Shown one piece after another: positions 16,478 to 24,274 of a stretch of 64,000 bases of DNA (its first letter is position 1; every line of letters begins with the position of its first letter). The translations under genes were made by a program, and so were the position numbers. A model generated the notes under the pieces. The model was not told where the DNA came from. It did no database searches and saw only the letters and a list, made by a program, of their open reading frames with translations. This DNA comes from Paracoccus rhizosphaerae (GTDB taxonomy: Bacteria > Pseudomonadota > Alphaproteobacteria > Rhodobacterales > Rhodobacteraceae), in assembly GCF_026162645.1 (NCBI RefSeq), contig NZ_JAOTBE010000011.1, positions 16,322-80,321 of the forward strand, read 5' to 3'.

Positions 16478-17866
16478 ATGACGGCACGCATCCTTGTTGC
16501 AGACGGCACGGCGACGGCGCGGATCACCCTCAAGGTCCGTCTGTCTGCGGTATGCTATGACGTGGTGGCGGTCGGCGCGCTGGAGCAACTGACCGCCCAG
16601 CTTGCTATGGCCCGTCCGGACCTGATCATCATCGGCGGCGGGCTGTCGGACTGTCCGGCGATCGATGTCTGCAGGCAGCTGACCTCGGACATGCGCTACG
16701 CTGACATCCCCGTCCTGATGCTGGTCAGGCCCGAGGCCAGGCTGGCGGCGCTGCAGGCCGGCGCGACGGCCACCCTTGGCGCGGATGTCGAGGATCAGAT
16801 GCTGATGGCGAGGGTCAGGGGCATCCTGCGCGATTCGCAGAACCCGCAAGAGGCGCAGCTGGGGCTGGCCGAAGCGCCCGCCGCATTCAGCCACGTCGCC
16901 CTGCCGCAGATCGTGCTGATCGCCGACAGTATCGGCCGGGCGCTGCGCTGGCGGCAGATGCTGTCGACGCGGATGGCGGGCCGGTTCGACATCCGCGACC
17001 CCGACGAGGCGCTTGGCGCCGCGGCCTCGGGGCGGACGGCCGACCTCTATCTGATCGCCGCCGACATTCGTGGCCGCGGCGACGGCCTGCGCCTTCTGTC
17101 CGAACTGCGGTCCCGCCAGGGGTCTAGGGATGCGGGCTTCGTGATCGCCATCGCACCCGAGCGCGAGGAGCTTGCCTCGATCGCGCTCGACCTTGGCGCC
17201 GGCGACGTGCTGTCGGACACGTTCGGTGGGGCCAGCGGGGCGCAGGCTGCCGTCGTGTCGCTGCAGCGCCTGCTGTCGCGAAAGACCAAGAGCGATCAGC
17301 ACCGGGCCGAGGTGCAGCGTCACATGGTCTGGGCCATGACCGACCCGCTGACCGGCCTGTCGAACCGCCGCCACGCGCTGCCGAAGCTGGCCGAAATCGC
17401 GCGGGACGCGATGATCTCGAAGCACGGGTTCTGCGTCCTGGCCATCGACCTCGACCACTTCAAGTCGGTCAACGACAAGCACGGGCACAACGCCGGCGAC
17501 GCCGTCCTGGTCGAAGTTGCGCAGCGGCTGCGCAACACGGTCGGCGGTGCCGGCCTTGTCGCCAGGATGGGGGGCGAAGAGTTTCTCTGCGCCCTCAGCG
17601 ACTGCGACGCCGACTGCGGGCTCCGCATGGCCGAGGAACTGCGCCGCGCGGTCCAGGACAAGCCGGTGGCCCTTCCCGGCCTTTCCGGCGGAGGAGAGAT
17701 TCGCGTGACCGCCTCGGTCGGCCTTGCCACCGTCCCGTCAGGCGGTGACGGCTGGCCGGACCAGATCGCGCAGCTGGCGATGGAGCGGGCGGATCGCGCG
17801 TTGCGCTCGGCCAAGGCCAGGGGCCGGAACCGCGTCGTTTCCGCCCCTTTTGAACAGGCGGCGTGA
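16478..17866 (+). CDS. PleD-like response regulator diguanylate cyclase
   Basis: A 462-residue protein with two receiver-like domains (about 1-120 and 145-265) and a C-terminal GGDEF-type domain with ARMGGEEF at about residue 366. The order matches PleD. The first receiver has Gly53 where the phospho-accepting aspartate should be (DLIIIGGGLSD). The I-site RxxD before GGEEF is missing (GGAG). It may therefore be a constitutive or differently controlled c-di-GMP synthase without product inhibition. No membrane segment is seen. Confidence 0.85.
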   Translation: MTARILVADGTATARITLKVRLSAVCYDVVAVGALEQLTAQLAMARPDLIIIGGGLSDCPAIDVCRQLTSDMRYADIPVLMLVRPEARLAALQAGATATLGADVEDQMLMARVRGILRDSQNPQEAQLGLAEAPAAFSHVALPQIVLIADSIGRALRWRQMLSTRMAGRFDIRDPDEALGAAASGRTADLYLIAADIRGRGDGLRLLSELRSRQGSRDAGFVIAIAPEREELASIALDLGAGDVLSDTFGGASGAQAAVVSLQRLLSRKTKSDQHRAEVQRHMVWAMTDPLTGLSNRRHALPKLAEIARDAMISKHGFCVLAIDLDHFKSVNDKHGHNAGDAVLVEVAQRLRNTVGGAGLVARMGGEEFLCALSDCDADCGLRMAEELRRAVQDKPVALPGLSGGGEIRVTASVGLATVPSGGDGWPDQIAQLAMERADRALRSAKARGRNRVVSAPFEQAA

Positions 17867-17941
17867 CCGGGTCTTTCAATGACACGCCGCACCGCCTAGA
17901 TTATCGGCAGCCGGAGCGGCCCGTCTTCGAAGGAGAACCCG

Positions 17942-18358
17942 ATGAGCTATGGCGACAGCATGATGTCCCCCGACGATCAGGACGAGCGTCCGACCGGTAT
18001 TGCCATGCGCCGCGCCGCGCTTGGCCGTTGCCCCGCCTGCGGACAGGGGCGCATCTTCAGCAGCTATCTGAAGGTCGCCGACCACTGCCCCAGTTGCAAC
18101 GAGGCGCTGCATCACCAACGCGCCGACGACGGCCCGGCCTATCTGACGATCCTCATCGTTTCTCACCTCGGCGCGCCGCTGCTTCTGGCGTCGTTCGTGG
18201 CTTGGCGGCCAAGCGCGATGACGCTGCTTCTGGCCTTCGGCATCGGGTCAATAGTGCTGTCGCTGGCAATGCTTCCCGTCATCAAGGGCGGGTTCATCGG
18301 GCTGCAATGGGCGCGGCGGATGCATGGCTTTGATAACCGGTCCAAGGCCGGGGCATGA
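17942..18358 (+). CDS. DUF983 membrane protein
   Basis: A 138-residue protein with two CxxC pairs near the N-terminal third (RCPACGQG and CPSCNE), probably binding zinc, followed by two membrane segments. This is the standard DUF983 arrangement; the function is unknown. In alphaproteobacteria such genes often lie near NUDIX or cytochrome oxidase assembly genes. The start has AAGGAG nearby. Its stop overlaps the NUDIX start (ATGA). Confidence 0.85.
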   Translation: MSYGDSMMSPDDQDERPTGIAMRRAALGRCPACGQGRIFSSYLKVADHCPSCNEALHHQRADDGPAYLTILIVSHLGAPLLLASFVAWRPSAMTLLLAFGIGSIVLSLAMLPVIKGGFIGLQWARRMHGFDNRSKAGA

Positions 18359-19050
18359 CATCTGACGCCGCTTTGCCTGTGCGCGACGCGGCCACGATCG
18401 TGGCCCTGCGCCGTACGGGAAGTGGCACCTCGGTCCTGATGGGCATGCGCGGCGCCAAGGCGGTGTTCATGCCGTCGAAGTTCGTCTTCCCCGGCGGCGC
18501 CGTGGATCCCGAAGACGCGGCCGTCACGCTTGCAAAGCCGCTTCCGCCGCTCTGCCGCGAACGCCTGATGGCCGAACCCGCGGCAGGCCATGCTCCTGAC
18601 CCGAATGCCCTGGCGGCCGCAGCCCTGCGAGAGCTGGCCGAGGAGACGGGCCTGCTGATTGGCCAGCCGGATGGATCGCCTTGCCCTTGGCCGGGCTATC
18701 GCGATGCCGGTCTGACACCTGATGCTAGTGCGTTGACCTATGTCTTCCGCGCAATCACCCCGCCTGGCCGCCCGCGCCGCTTCGATGCCCGTTTCTTCGT
18801 TGCGGATGCGGCGCACATCGTCGGTGATCCGGACGATTTCAGCATGGCCTGTGACGAGCTTTCGCACCTGCAATGGGTGCCCCTGCCCGAGGCACGCAAT
18901 CTGGACCTGCCATTCATCACCGAGGTCGTTCTGGCCGAACTGGCCCGGTTGGTCGCAGGTGTCCCGCCCGAACAACCCTTGCCCCAGCCCCCGACCTTGC
19001 CCTTCTTCGACAACCGCGGGCCGGTGCCCCGGTTCTGCCAGATCCCCTAA
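18355..19050 (+). CDS. NUDIX hydrolase with an expanded Nudix box
   Basis: A 231-residue hydrolase. The Nudix signature is visible as FPGGAVDPED and RELAEETGLL, but about 35 residues separate the first glycine part from REL-EE. A similar expansion is known in NUDT19-type CoA diphosphatases, which hints at a CoA or acyl-CoA substrate. That is inference only. Translationally coupled to the DUF983 gene; converges on ccmH. Confidence 0.82.
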   Translation: MTSDAALPVRDAATIVALRRTGSGTSVLMGMRGAKAVFMPSKFVFPGGAVDPEDAAVTLAKPLPPLCRERLMAEPAAGHAPDPNALAAAALRELAEETGLLIGQPDGSPCPWPGYRDAGLTPDASALTYVFRAITPPGRPRRFDARFFVADAAHIVGDPDDFSMACDELSHLQWVPLPEARNLDLPFITEVVLAELARLVAGVPPEQPLPQPPTLPFFDNRGPVPRFCQIP

Positions 19051-19182
19051 CCAGCGTTTGACGACGGCACATCAAACGGGGGACTAATCTGAATACCGCC
19101 CCAGGACGCCGGCAGCGCTTTCGAATGGTGCCGCCCCAAAGGCGAACACGGCACGAACCATCAGATCATCCCGGATCCCGCG

Positions 19183-19656
19183 TCAGCCCCCGCGCATGAT
19201 CTCATCAAGCCGCTTCTTTTCAGCCGCGTCCAGCGCCGGGGTTTCCGTGGGGGCGCGGTCGCGGCTGCGCAAGAAGCGCCACGCCACAAGCGCCGCGATC
19301 AGCGCCATCAGAGGCCCGGCCAGCCACAAAATCAGCCCGCTGCCAGTGGCGCGTGGCTCGAAGAGGACGAACTCGCCGAAGCGGTCGACGACGTTGTCGA
19401 TCACCTCGGGGTCGGTGTCACCGGCGACAAGACGTTCGCGAACATAGAGCCGAAGGTCGCGGCTGATTGCGGCGTTGGAATCATCGATGGTCTCGCCCTG
19501 GCAGACGGGACAGCGCAACTTGCGCGAGATTTCGCGCGCCCGCGCTTCGAGACCCGCATCTTCCAGCACCTCGTCTGGCTGAACGGCGAAAGCCGGCACG
19601 GAGAGGGGACCGGCCAGCGCCAGCACCAGCAGAAGGCCACGCAGCAGCCGCGTCAT
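19183..19656 (-). CDS. ccmH: Cytochrome c maturation protein CcmH (Ccl2)
   Basis: A 157-residue periplasm-facing thiol protein with an N-terminal signal/anchor, the redox motif RCPVCQ (Cys49 and Cys52) and a C-terminal membrane segment. It reduces the heme-binding cysteines of apocytochrome c for ligation by CcmF. The start overlaps the ccmF stop (ATGA). The long CcmI-like C-terminal TPR part found in E. coli CcmH is absent, as in other Rhodobacteraceae. Confidence 0.93.
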   Translation of the reverse strand: MTRLLRGLLLVLALAGPLSVPAFAVQPDEVLEDAGLEARAREISRKLRCPVCQGETIDDSNAAISRDLRLYVRERLVAGDTDPEVIDNVVDRFGEFVLFEPRATGSGLILWLAGPLMALIAALVAWRFLRSRDRAPTETPALDAAEKKRLDEIMRGG

Positions 19657-21617
19657 TCCGCGGCCACCGCCGTCGTGGGCGCAGCGCGTCGGGCGCCGGC
19701 AGCGACGCGATAGCGGCGGTCTGTCAGGCTGATCAGACCGCCAAGAGCCATCAGCATCGCACCGCCCCAGATCCAGTTGGCGAAGGGCTTGACATAGGTC
19801 CGCAGAGCCCAGCCTCCGTCCGGCTGTTCGTCACCCAGGACGACATAGAGATCGCGCCAGAAGCCATAGTCGATCGCCGCCTCGGTCGTGGGCATGCCCT
19901 GCACCGGATAAACGCGCTTTTCCGGATAAAGAGTTGCCACGTCGCGTCCGTCCCGCGTCACCTCGACCACGGCGCGCTGCGCCAGATAGTTCGGCCCGTC
20001 GTTCCGATCCACCGACCGCAGCACCATCTGATAGGGTCCGATTTGGAAGGGCTGGTCAACCTCCGCCACGCGGACATCCTCGATTTGCCACGCTTGGATC
20101 AAGGCGACGGCCACGAAGGTCACGCCAAGGCCGGCATGGGCGACGGCCTTGCCCCAATCCGCCCGCGGCAACCGCAGCAGGCGTCCCGCACCGGCCGAAC
20201 CCGTCCGCAGCCACAGTTCGGAAAAGGCGCCGAACACCAGCCAGGACCCCAGCCCTGCGCCGATCACAGCCAGCGCCGAATGCCCGGTCGAGACGGCGAA
20301 GACCAGGGCCATGACCGCCGCCGCCAGCACCAGTGCCTCGCGGAGCGGCCTCAGGCTGCGGGCCAGTGTCGCGCGCTTCCACGGCATCAGCGAACCGACC
20401 GGCAGCACGATTGCAAGGACGATCATGAAGGGCGTGAAGGCCTGGTCGAAGAACGGCGGTCCGACCGACAGGACTCGGCCCCAGAACATCTCGGCCACCA
20501 AGGGCCAGATCGTGCCGATGAAGACCACGAAGGCGGCCACGGCCAACAGCACGTTGTTCAACACCAGCGCGCCTTCGCGTGACAGCGGCGCGAACACCCC
20601 TTTCGCCGTCATGGCCGAGGCGCGGAAGGCGTAAAGCGTCAACGCGCCGCCGATGAAGACCGCCAGGATCGCCAGGATGAACACCCCGCGTTCGGGGTCG
20701 TTGGCAAAGCTATGGACCGAGGTGATGACGCCCGACCGAACGATGAATGTCCCGATCAGCGAAAATCCAAAGGCCATGATCGCCAGAAGGATGGTCCAGC
20801 TTTTCAGGGCCTCGCGCTTTTCGACGACGATGGCGGAATGCAGAAGCGCCGCTGCCAGCAGCCACGGCATGAAGCTGGCATTCTCGACCGGGTCCCAGAA
20901 CCAGAAGCCGCCCCAGCCCAGCTCGTAATAGGCCCACCAGGACCCGAGCGCGATGCCGATGGTCAGGAAGATCCATGCCGCCAGCGTCCAGGGACGCACC
21001 CACCGCGCCCAGGCCGCATCCACACGGCCCTCGATCAGGGCAGCGACCGCGAAGCTGAATGCCATCGAGAGGCCGACATAGCCGAGGTAAAGAAACGGCG
21101 GATGGAACGCCAGGCCCGGGTCCTGCAGCAGCGGGTTCAGGTCGCGGCCGTCGAAGGGCGGATTTCCCATCCGCCAGAACGGGTTCGAAGTGAAGATGAT
21201 GAAGGCATAGAAGGCCACGCTGACCGCCGCCTGCACCCCCAGGACACGCGCCCGAAGGCTGGGCGGAAGGTTGCCTCCGAACAGCGCCGCCGCCGAACCG
21301 AACAGCGCCAGGATCAGCACCCACAGCAGCATCGAGCCTTCATGATTCCCCCAGACGCCGCTGATCTTGTAGATCAGCGGCTTCGAGGTATGCGAATTCT
21401 CATAGACGAGGCTGACCGAGAAGTCTGACGTGACAAAGGCAACCGTCAGCGCCCCGAAGCTGATCGCCATCAGCAGCAGCTGCGCCAGCGCCGCGGGGCG
21501 CGCGCTGTCCATCCAGCCCTGCCATCCCTTCGCGGCACCCACCATGGGCACCGTCATCTGATAGACGGCGACCGCGAAGGCCAGGATCAGGGCGAAATGG
21601 CCGTATTCAGCGATCAT
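19653..21617 (-). CDS. ccmF: Heme lyase CcmF (Ccl1)
   Basis: A 654-residue multi-spanning inner-membrane protein that attaches heme to apocytochrome c. The tryptophan-rich WWD region is visible (WAYYELGWGGFWFWDPVENA), with conserved histidines around it (WGNHEGSM, FHPPFLYLGYVG). The ATG at 21617 gives the usual MIAEYGHFALILA start; a TTG one codon upstream is less likely. Unlike many bacteria, no ccmG lies between ccmF and ccmH. Confidence 0.95.
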   Translation of the reverse strand: MIAEYGHFALILAFAVAVYQMTVPMVGAAKGWQGWMDSARPAALAQLLLMAISFGALTVAFVTSDFSVSLVYENSHTSKPLIYKISGVWGNHEGSMLLWVLILALFGSAAALFGGNLPPSLRARVLGVQAAVSVAFYAFIIFTSNPFWRMGNPPFDGRDLNPLLQDPGLAFHPPFLYLGYVGLSMAFSFAVAALIEGRVDAAWARWVRPWTLAAWIFLTIGIALGSWWAYYELGWGGFWFWDPVENASFMPWLLAAALLHSAIVVEKREALKSWTILLAIMAFGFSLIGTFIVRSGVITSVHSFANDPERGVFILAILAVFIGGALTLYAFRASAMTAKGVFAPLSREGALVLNNVLLAVAAFVVFIGTIWPLVAEMFWGRVLSVGPPFFDQAFTPFMIVLAIVLPVGSLMPWKRATLARSLRPLREALVLAAAVMALVFAVSTGHSALAVIGAGLGSWLVFGAFSELWLRTGSAGAGRLLRLPRADWGKAVAHAGLGVTFVAVALIQAWQIEDVRVAEVDQPFQIGPYQMVLRSVDRNDGPNYLAQRAVVEVTRDGRDVATLYPEKRVYPVQGMPTTEAAIDYGFWRDLYVVLGDEQPDGGWALRTYVKPFANWIWGGAMLMALGGLISLTDRRYRVAAGARRAAPTTAVAAE

Positions 21618-21709
21618 CAAGGGGTGTCCTCCGTTGATCGCAGCATAAGGCCGCGACGGCAGAGGTAAAAGTCCCTCGTTCGTCGCGGCCGGTCAGATTC
21701 GCGTGCGTC

Positions 21710-22228
21710 CTAATCGCGCAGGGTCTGCAGCCAGTCGCGCAGCGCCGCGTTGTCCTCGAAGCTGTCGTCGGGGCGCGGGGGCTGCTGGACGGCCACGACA
21801 GTCTGCTCGGCCACGGCGCTGGAGGGCCAGACCCGGTGGCGGAAGTAATGCGCCTCTCGCGCCCCGAAATAGAAGCCGACGATCGCGCCCAGCAGCCACC
21901 AGAGAGGCTCGGGGACCATCTGCAGACCCTGCATGCGGATGCCGAAGCCTACCGGCTCGACCATGGCATAGATGAACAGGCCCATCGTCCCAAGGGCCAG
22001 CAACGGTCGCGGCAGACGGTTCAGGCCGTTCACGAAATGGTCGAACCAGCCGGACCGGGGGCCGGTAAATTCTTGGCCCAACTGACCGATGGCGCGGGCA
22101 TAGGCCTCTTCGTCCAGTTCCATCCGGCGGGTGGCGTTCTGCGTGAAGATCTCGGCCACGCCGGACGCGGCGCTGCCGAGGGCGGTGACGGTCGGGGCGA
22201 CCCCGATGAAGCGGTCGATCAGGCCCAT
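21710..22228 (-). CDS. GTA-type holin (3TM holin)
   Basis: A 172-residue membrane protein with the start MGLIDRFIGVAPTVTALGSA and central hydrophobic segments (LLALGTMGLFIYAMVEPVGF, WWLLGAIVGFYFGARE). It resembles the three-TM holins of gene transfer agents in Rhodobacterales. Holins permeabilise the inner membrane so that the endolysin reaches peptidoglycan and particles are released. It overlaps the endolysin gene by ten bases. No capsid genes are in the window; GTA structural clusters are usually elsewhere on the chromosome. Confidence 0.82.
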   Translation of the reverse strand: MGLIDRFIGVAPTVTALGSAASGVAEIFTQNATRRMELDEEAYARAIGQLGQEFTGPRSGWFDHFVNGLNRLPRPLLALGTMGLFIYAMVEPVGFGIRMQGLQMVPEPLWWLLGAIVGFYFGAREAHYFRHRVWPSSAVAEQTVVAVQQPPRPDDSFEDNAALRDWLQTLRD

Positions 22229-22830
22229 TTGGCGATCCTCGCGCGGTGTTCGGCGTCGGTCAGGCGATAGCGCGGCTGGATGAACTCCTCGGCACGCGTG
22301 ATCCAGCCGCCCTTGCCGCCTGCGCGGGTGCGGGCATATTTGCGGCTGGCGGGACGCTGATCGGCCAGTGCGTAGTAATAGTTGCGCCGCGCGATCCCAT
22401 AGGCGTCCGCCAGGTGCAGCGGCGCAGCCTGCGCGGCGTCGCGCACGGCGGCGATGGTCATCGGCCCCACCACACCGTCGTCGGCCGTCCTGAAGCCCAT
22501 CCGTGTGATCAGCCGCTGCAGGATCTTGATCGCATTGCCGCCCGCGTTGACATACATGTCGAAGACGCTCGGCTGCAGCGCCTCTGGCAGCTCGGACAGG
22601 CGCGGCTTGCGGAAATAGTGCTCGACGAAGACCTGCTCGGCCTGGGCGCGTGTCAGGGCACGAACGTCGGCGGCATCGACCCGGCCGTCCCGGTTCAGGT
22701 CCATCCCCAGCAACTTCATCGTGCCGGTGGTCACGCCGTGATTGGTGGCACCCCCCGGATCGTCGGGATCGTTGACGTATCCACCCTCGCGCGCCACGAT
22801 CTCTCGGGCAATCTGTTCGACGCTTGGCAT
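22219..22830 (-). CDS. GTA-type endolysin, glycoside hydrolase family 108
   Basis: A 203-residue peptidoglycan hydrolase. The GH108 catalytic motif EGGYVNDPDDPGGATNHGVT contains the presumed catalytic Glu15. A PG_binding_3 region (MGFRTADDGVVGPMTIAAV) follows. Between them DLNRDGRVDAADVRAL fits a calcium-binding EF-hand/dockerin-like loop. With the overlapping holin it forms the lysis cassette for GTA release. A CtrA-type box lies 60 bases upstream. Confidence 0.88.
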   Translation of the reverse strand: MPSVEQIAREIVAREGGYVNDPDDPGGATNHGVTTGTMKLLGMDLNRDGRVDAADVRALTRAQAEQVFVEHYFRKPRLSELPEALQPSVFDMYVNAGGNAIKILQRLITRMGFRTADDGVVGPMTIAAVRDAAQAAPLHLADAYGIARRNYYYALADQRPASRKYARTRAGGKGGWITRAEEFIQPRYRLTDAEHRARIAKWA

Positions 22831-22889
22831 TGGTTCCCCATGACTGGTCCGACCGGGATCGGTCGCCGGGGGATGCTGCGCTGGCGCGC

Positions 22890-22904
22890 TTAACCGTTCG
22901 TTAA
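22890..22904. promoter_or_regulatory. CtrA-type binding site upstream of the GTA lysis genes
   Basis: TTAA-CCGTTCG-TTAA is an exact TTAA-N7-TTAA match, the recognition pattern of the alphaproteobacterial response regulator CtrA. It lies between the end of ccmE and the endolysin start, 60 bases from the ATG. CtrA is known to control GTA release genes in Rhodobacter capsulatus. Confidence 0.75.
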
Positions 22905-22920
22905 CCCTGCGCGCGTTGCG

Positions 22921-23379
22921 TCAGGCGCCGGGCTCCTGATAGACGCCGGTCTCCTTCAGCGTCTCGACGACCTCTCGCGGCATGTAGGTTTCGTCGTGCT
23001 TGGCCAGAAGCTCTCGCGCCTCGAAGCGGCCGTCGCGGTACCAGCCCTTGGCGATGGTGCCCTGGCCTTCGCCGAACAAGTCCGGGCGCGGGTCGCCGCC
23101 GACATAGGTCACGGGGATCTCGACCGCGCCGTCGGTGATGACGAAGTCGAAGGCGACGCCGGCGCCGTTCACGATCGAGCCGTCCTTGACCAGACCGCCC
23201 AGTTGGAAGAACTCGTCAGGTTCGGGCGCGGCCTCGCTGACCTGGGTAGGCGAGCGATAGAGGTTGATCCCGTCGCTGAACCCATAGCCGATCAGGACGA
23301 CGGCGATGACCAGCGCGACCGCCGCCGAGGCGATGACCTGGATGCGGCGCTGCTTCTTGAGGGATTTCATTCCGGCCAT
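22921..23379 (-). CDS. ccmE: Heme chaperone CcmE
   Basis: A 152-residue membrane-anchored periplasmic protein that carries heme covalently to CcmF. One N-terminal membrane segment follows a basic start (KSLKKQRR), and the heme-binding region ELLAKHDETYMP places His128 and Tyr132 as expected. The start at 23379 has GAGGAG six bases upstream. It lies on the same strand as murI and, beyond the GTA lysis genes, ccmF/ccmH. Confidence 0.95.
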   Translation of the reverse strand: MAGMKSLKKQRRIQVIASAAVALVIAVVLIGYGFSDGINLYRSPTQVSEAAPEPDEFFQLGGLVKDGSIVNGAGVAFDFVITDGAVEIPVTYVGGDPRPDLFGEGQGTIAKGWYRDGRFEARELLAKHDETYMPREVVETLKETGVYQEPGA

Positions 23380-23394
23380 TGCATGCTCCTCGGT

Positions 23395-24207
23395 TCAGGC
23401 GGCCTCGAAGGGGATGGGCCGGCGCAGGAACTGGGTGGCCTTTCCCGAAACCCGCGCGGGATCCCCCGTGGTCAGATACTTGCTGACGGTTCCCGACCCC
23501 AGGAATTCGGGCCGGCGCGTCAGGTAATCGGCAAGGCTTTCGGCCACAAGCCCCGCCTGGCTAAAGACCTTGACGCCGGGGCCAAGCGCGCGCTGGAACG
23601 CGGACTCCATCAGCGGATAGTGCGTGCAGCCCAGAACCGCGGCCTCGGGATGCGGCATCCGGCGCAGCAGGGCCTCGACGTGGCTGGTCACCAGCGCTTC
23701 GGCCAGCATCTCGTCGCCCATCTCGATCGCATCGACGACGCCGCCGCAGGGCTGCGCCTCGACATCGACGCCCACGGCGCGGAACGCGAGTTCGCGCTGG
23801 AAGGCGCGGCTGGCGACAGTCGCTGGCGTGGCGAACAGGGCCACGTTGTTCACCGCCACCCGTCGGGGCGGCGAATTGTCGCCCCAACGCCGCTCGGTCA
23901 GCGCCTCGATCATCGGCACGAAGACACCGAGGACGCGCTTGTCCTGCGGCAGCCATGTCTCCTGCATCCGCTTCAGGGCGGCGGCGCTGGCGGTGTTGCA
24001 GGCCAGGATGACCAGGTCGCAGCCCTCGGTCCACAATCTCTCGACGGCCCGGCAGGTCAGATCGAAGATGTCGTCGGCGGTGCGGACGCCGTAAGGCGCG
24101 TGCGCGTTGTCGCCAAGATAGACCAGGGGCAGATCGGGCAGCCGGGCGGCAATGGCCTGATGCACCGTCAAACCGCCCAGACCCGAATCGAACACCCCTA
24201 CCGCCAT
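23395..24207 (-). CDS. murI: Glutamate racemase
   Basis: A 270-residue cytoplasmic enzyme producing D-glutamate for peptidoglycan. The two catalytic cysteines are in LACNTASAA (Cys70) and LGCTHYPLM (Cys194), and the N-terminal [13 protein letters not shown] is typical. It is 15 bases upstream of ccmE on the same strand and probably co-transcribed with it. Confidence 0.96.
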   Translation of the reverse strand: MAVGVFDSGLGGLTVHQAIAARLPDLPLVYLGDNAHAPYGVRTADDIFDLTCRAVERLWTEGCDLVILACNTASAAALKRMQETWLPQDKRVLGVFVPMIEALTERRWGDNSPPRRVAVNNVALFATPATVASRAFQRELAFRAVGVDVEAQPCGGVVDAIEMGDEMLAEALVTSHVEALLRRMPHPEAAVLGCTHYPLMESAFQRALGPGVKVFSQAGLVAESLADYLTRRPEFLGSGTVSKYLTTGDPARVSGKATQFLRRPIPFEAA

Positions 24208-24274
24208 GGTCGCATCTCCTGCCTCGCGTGGCGCCCTTCATAGGACGCCGCGCGCGGGTTGGAAATGATTCAGA

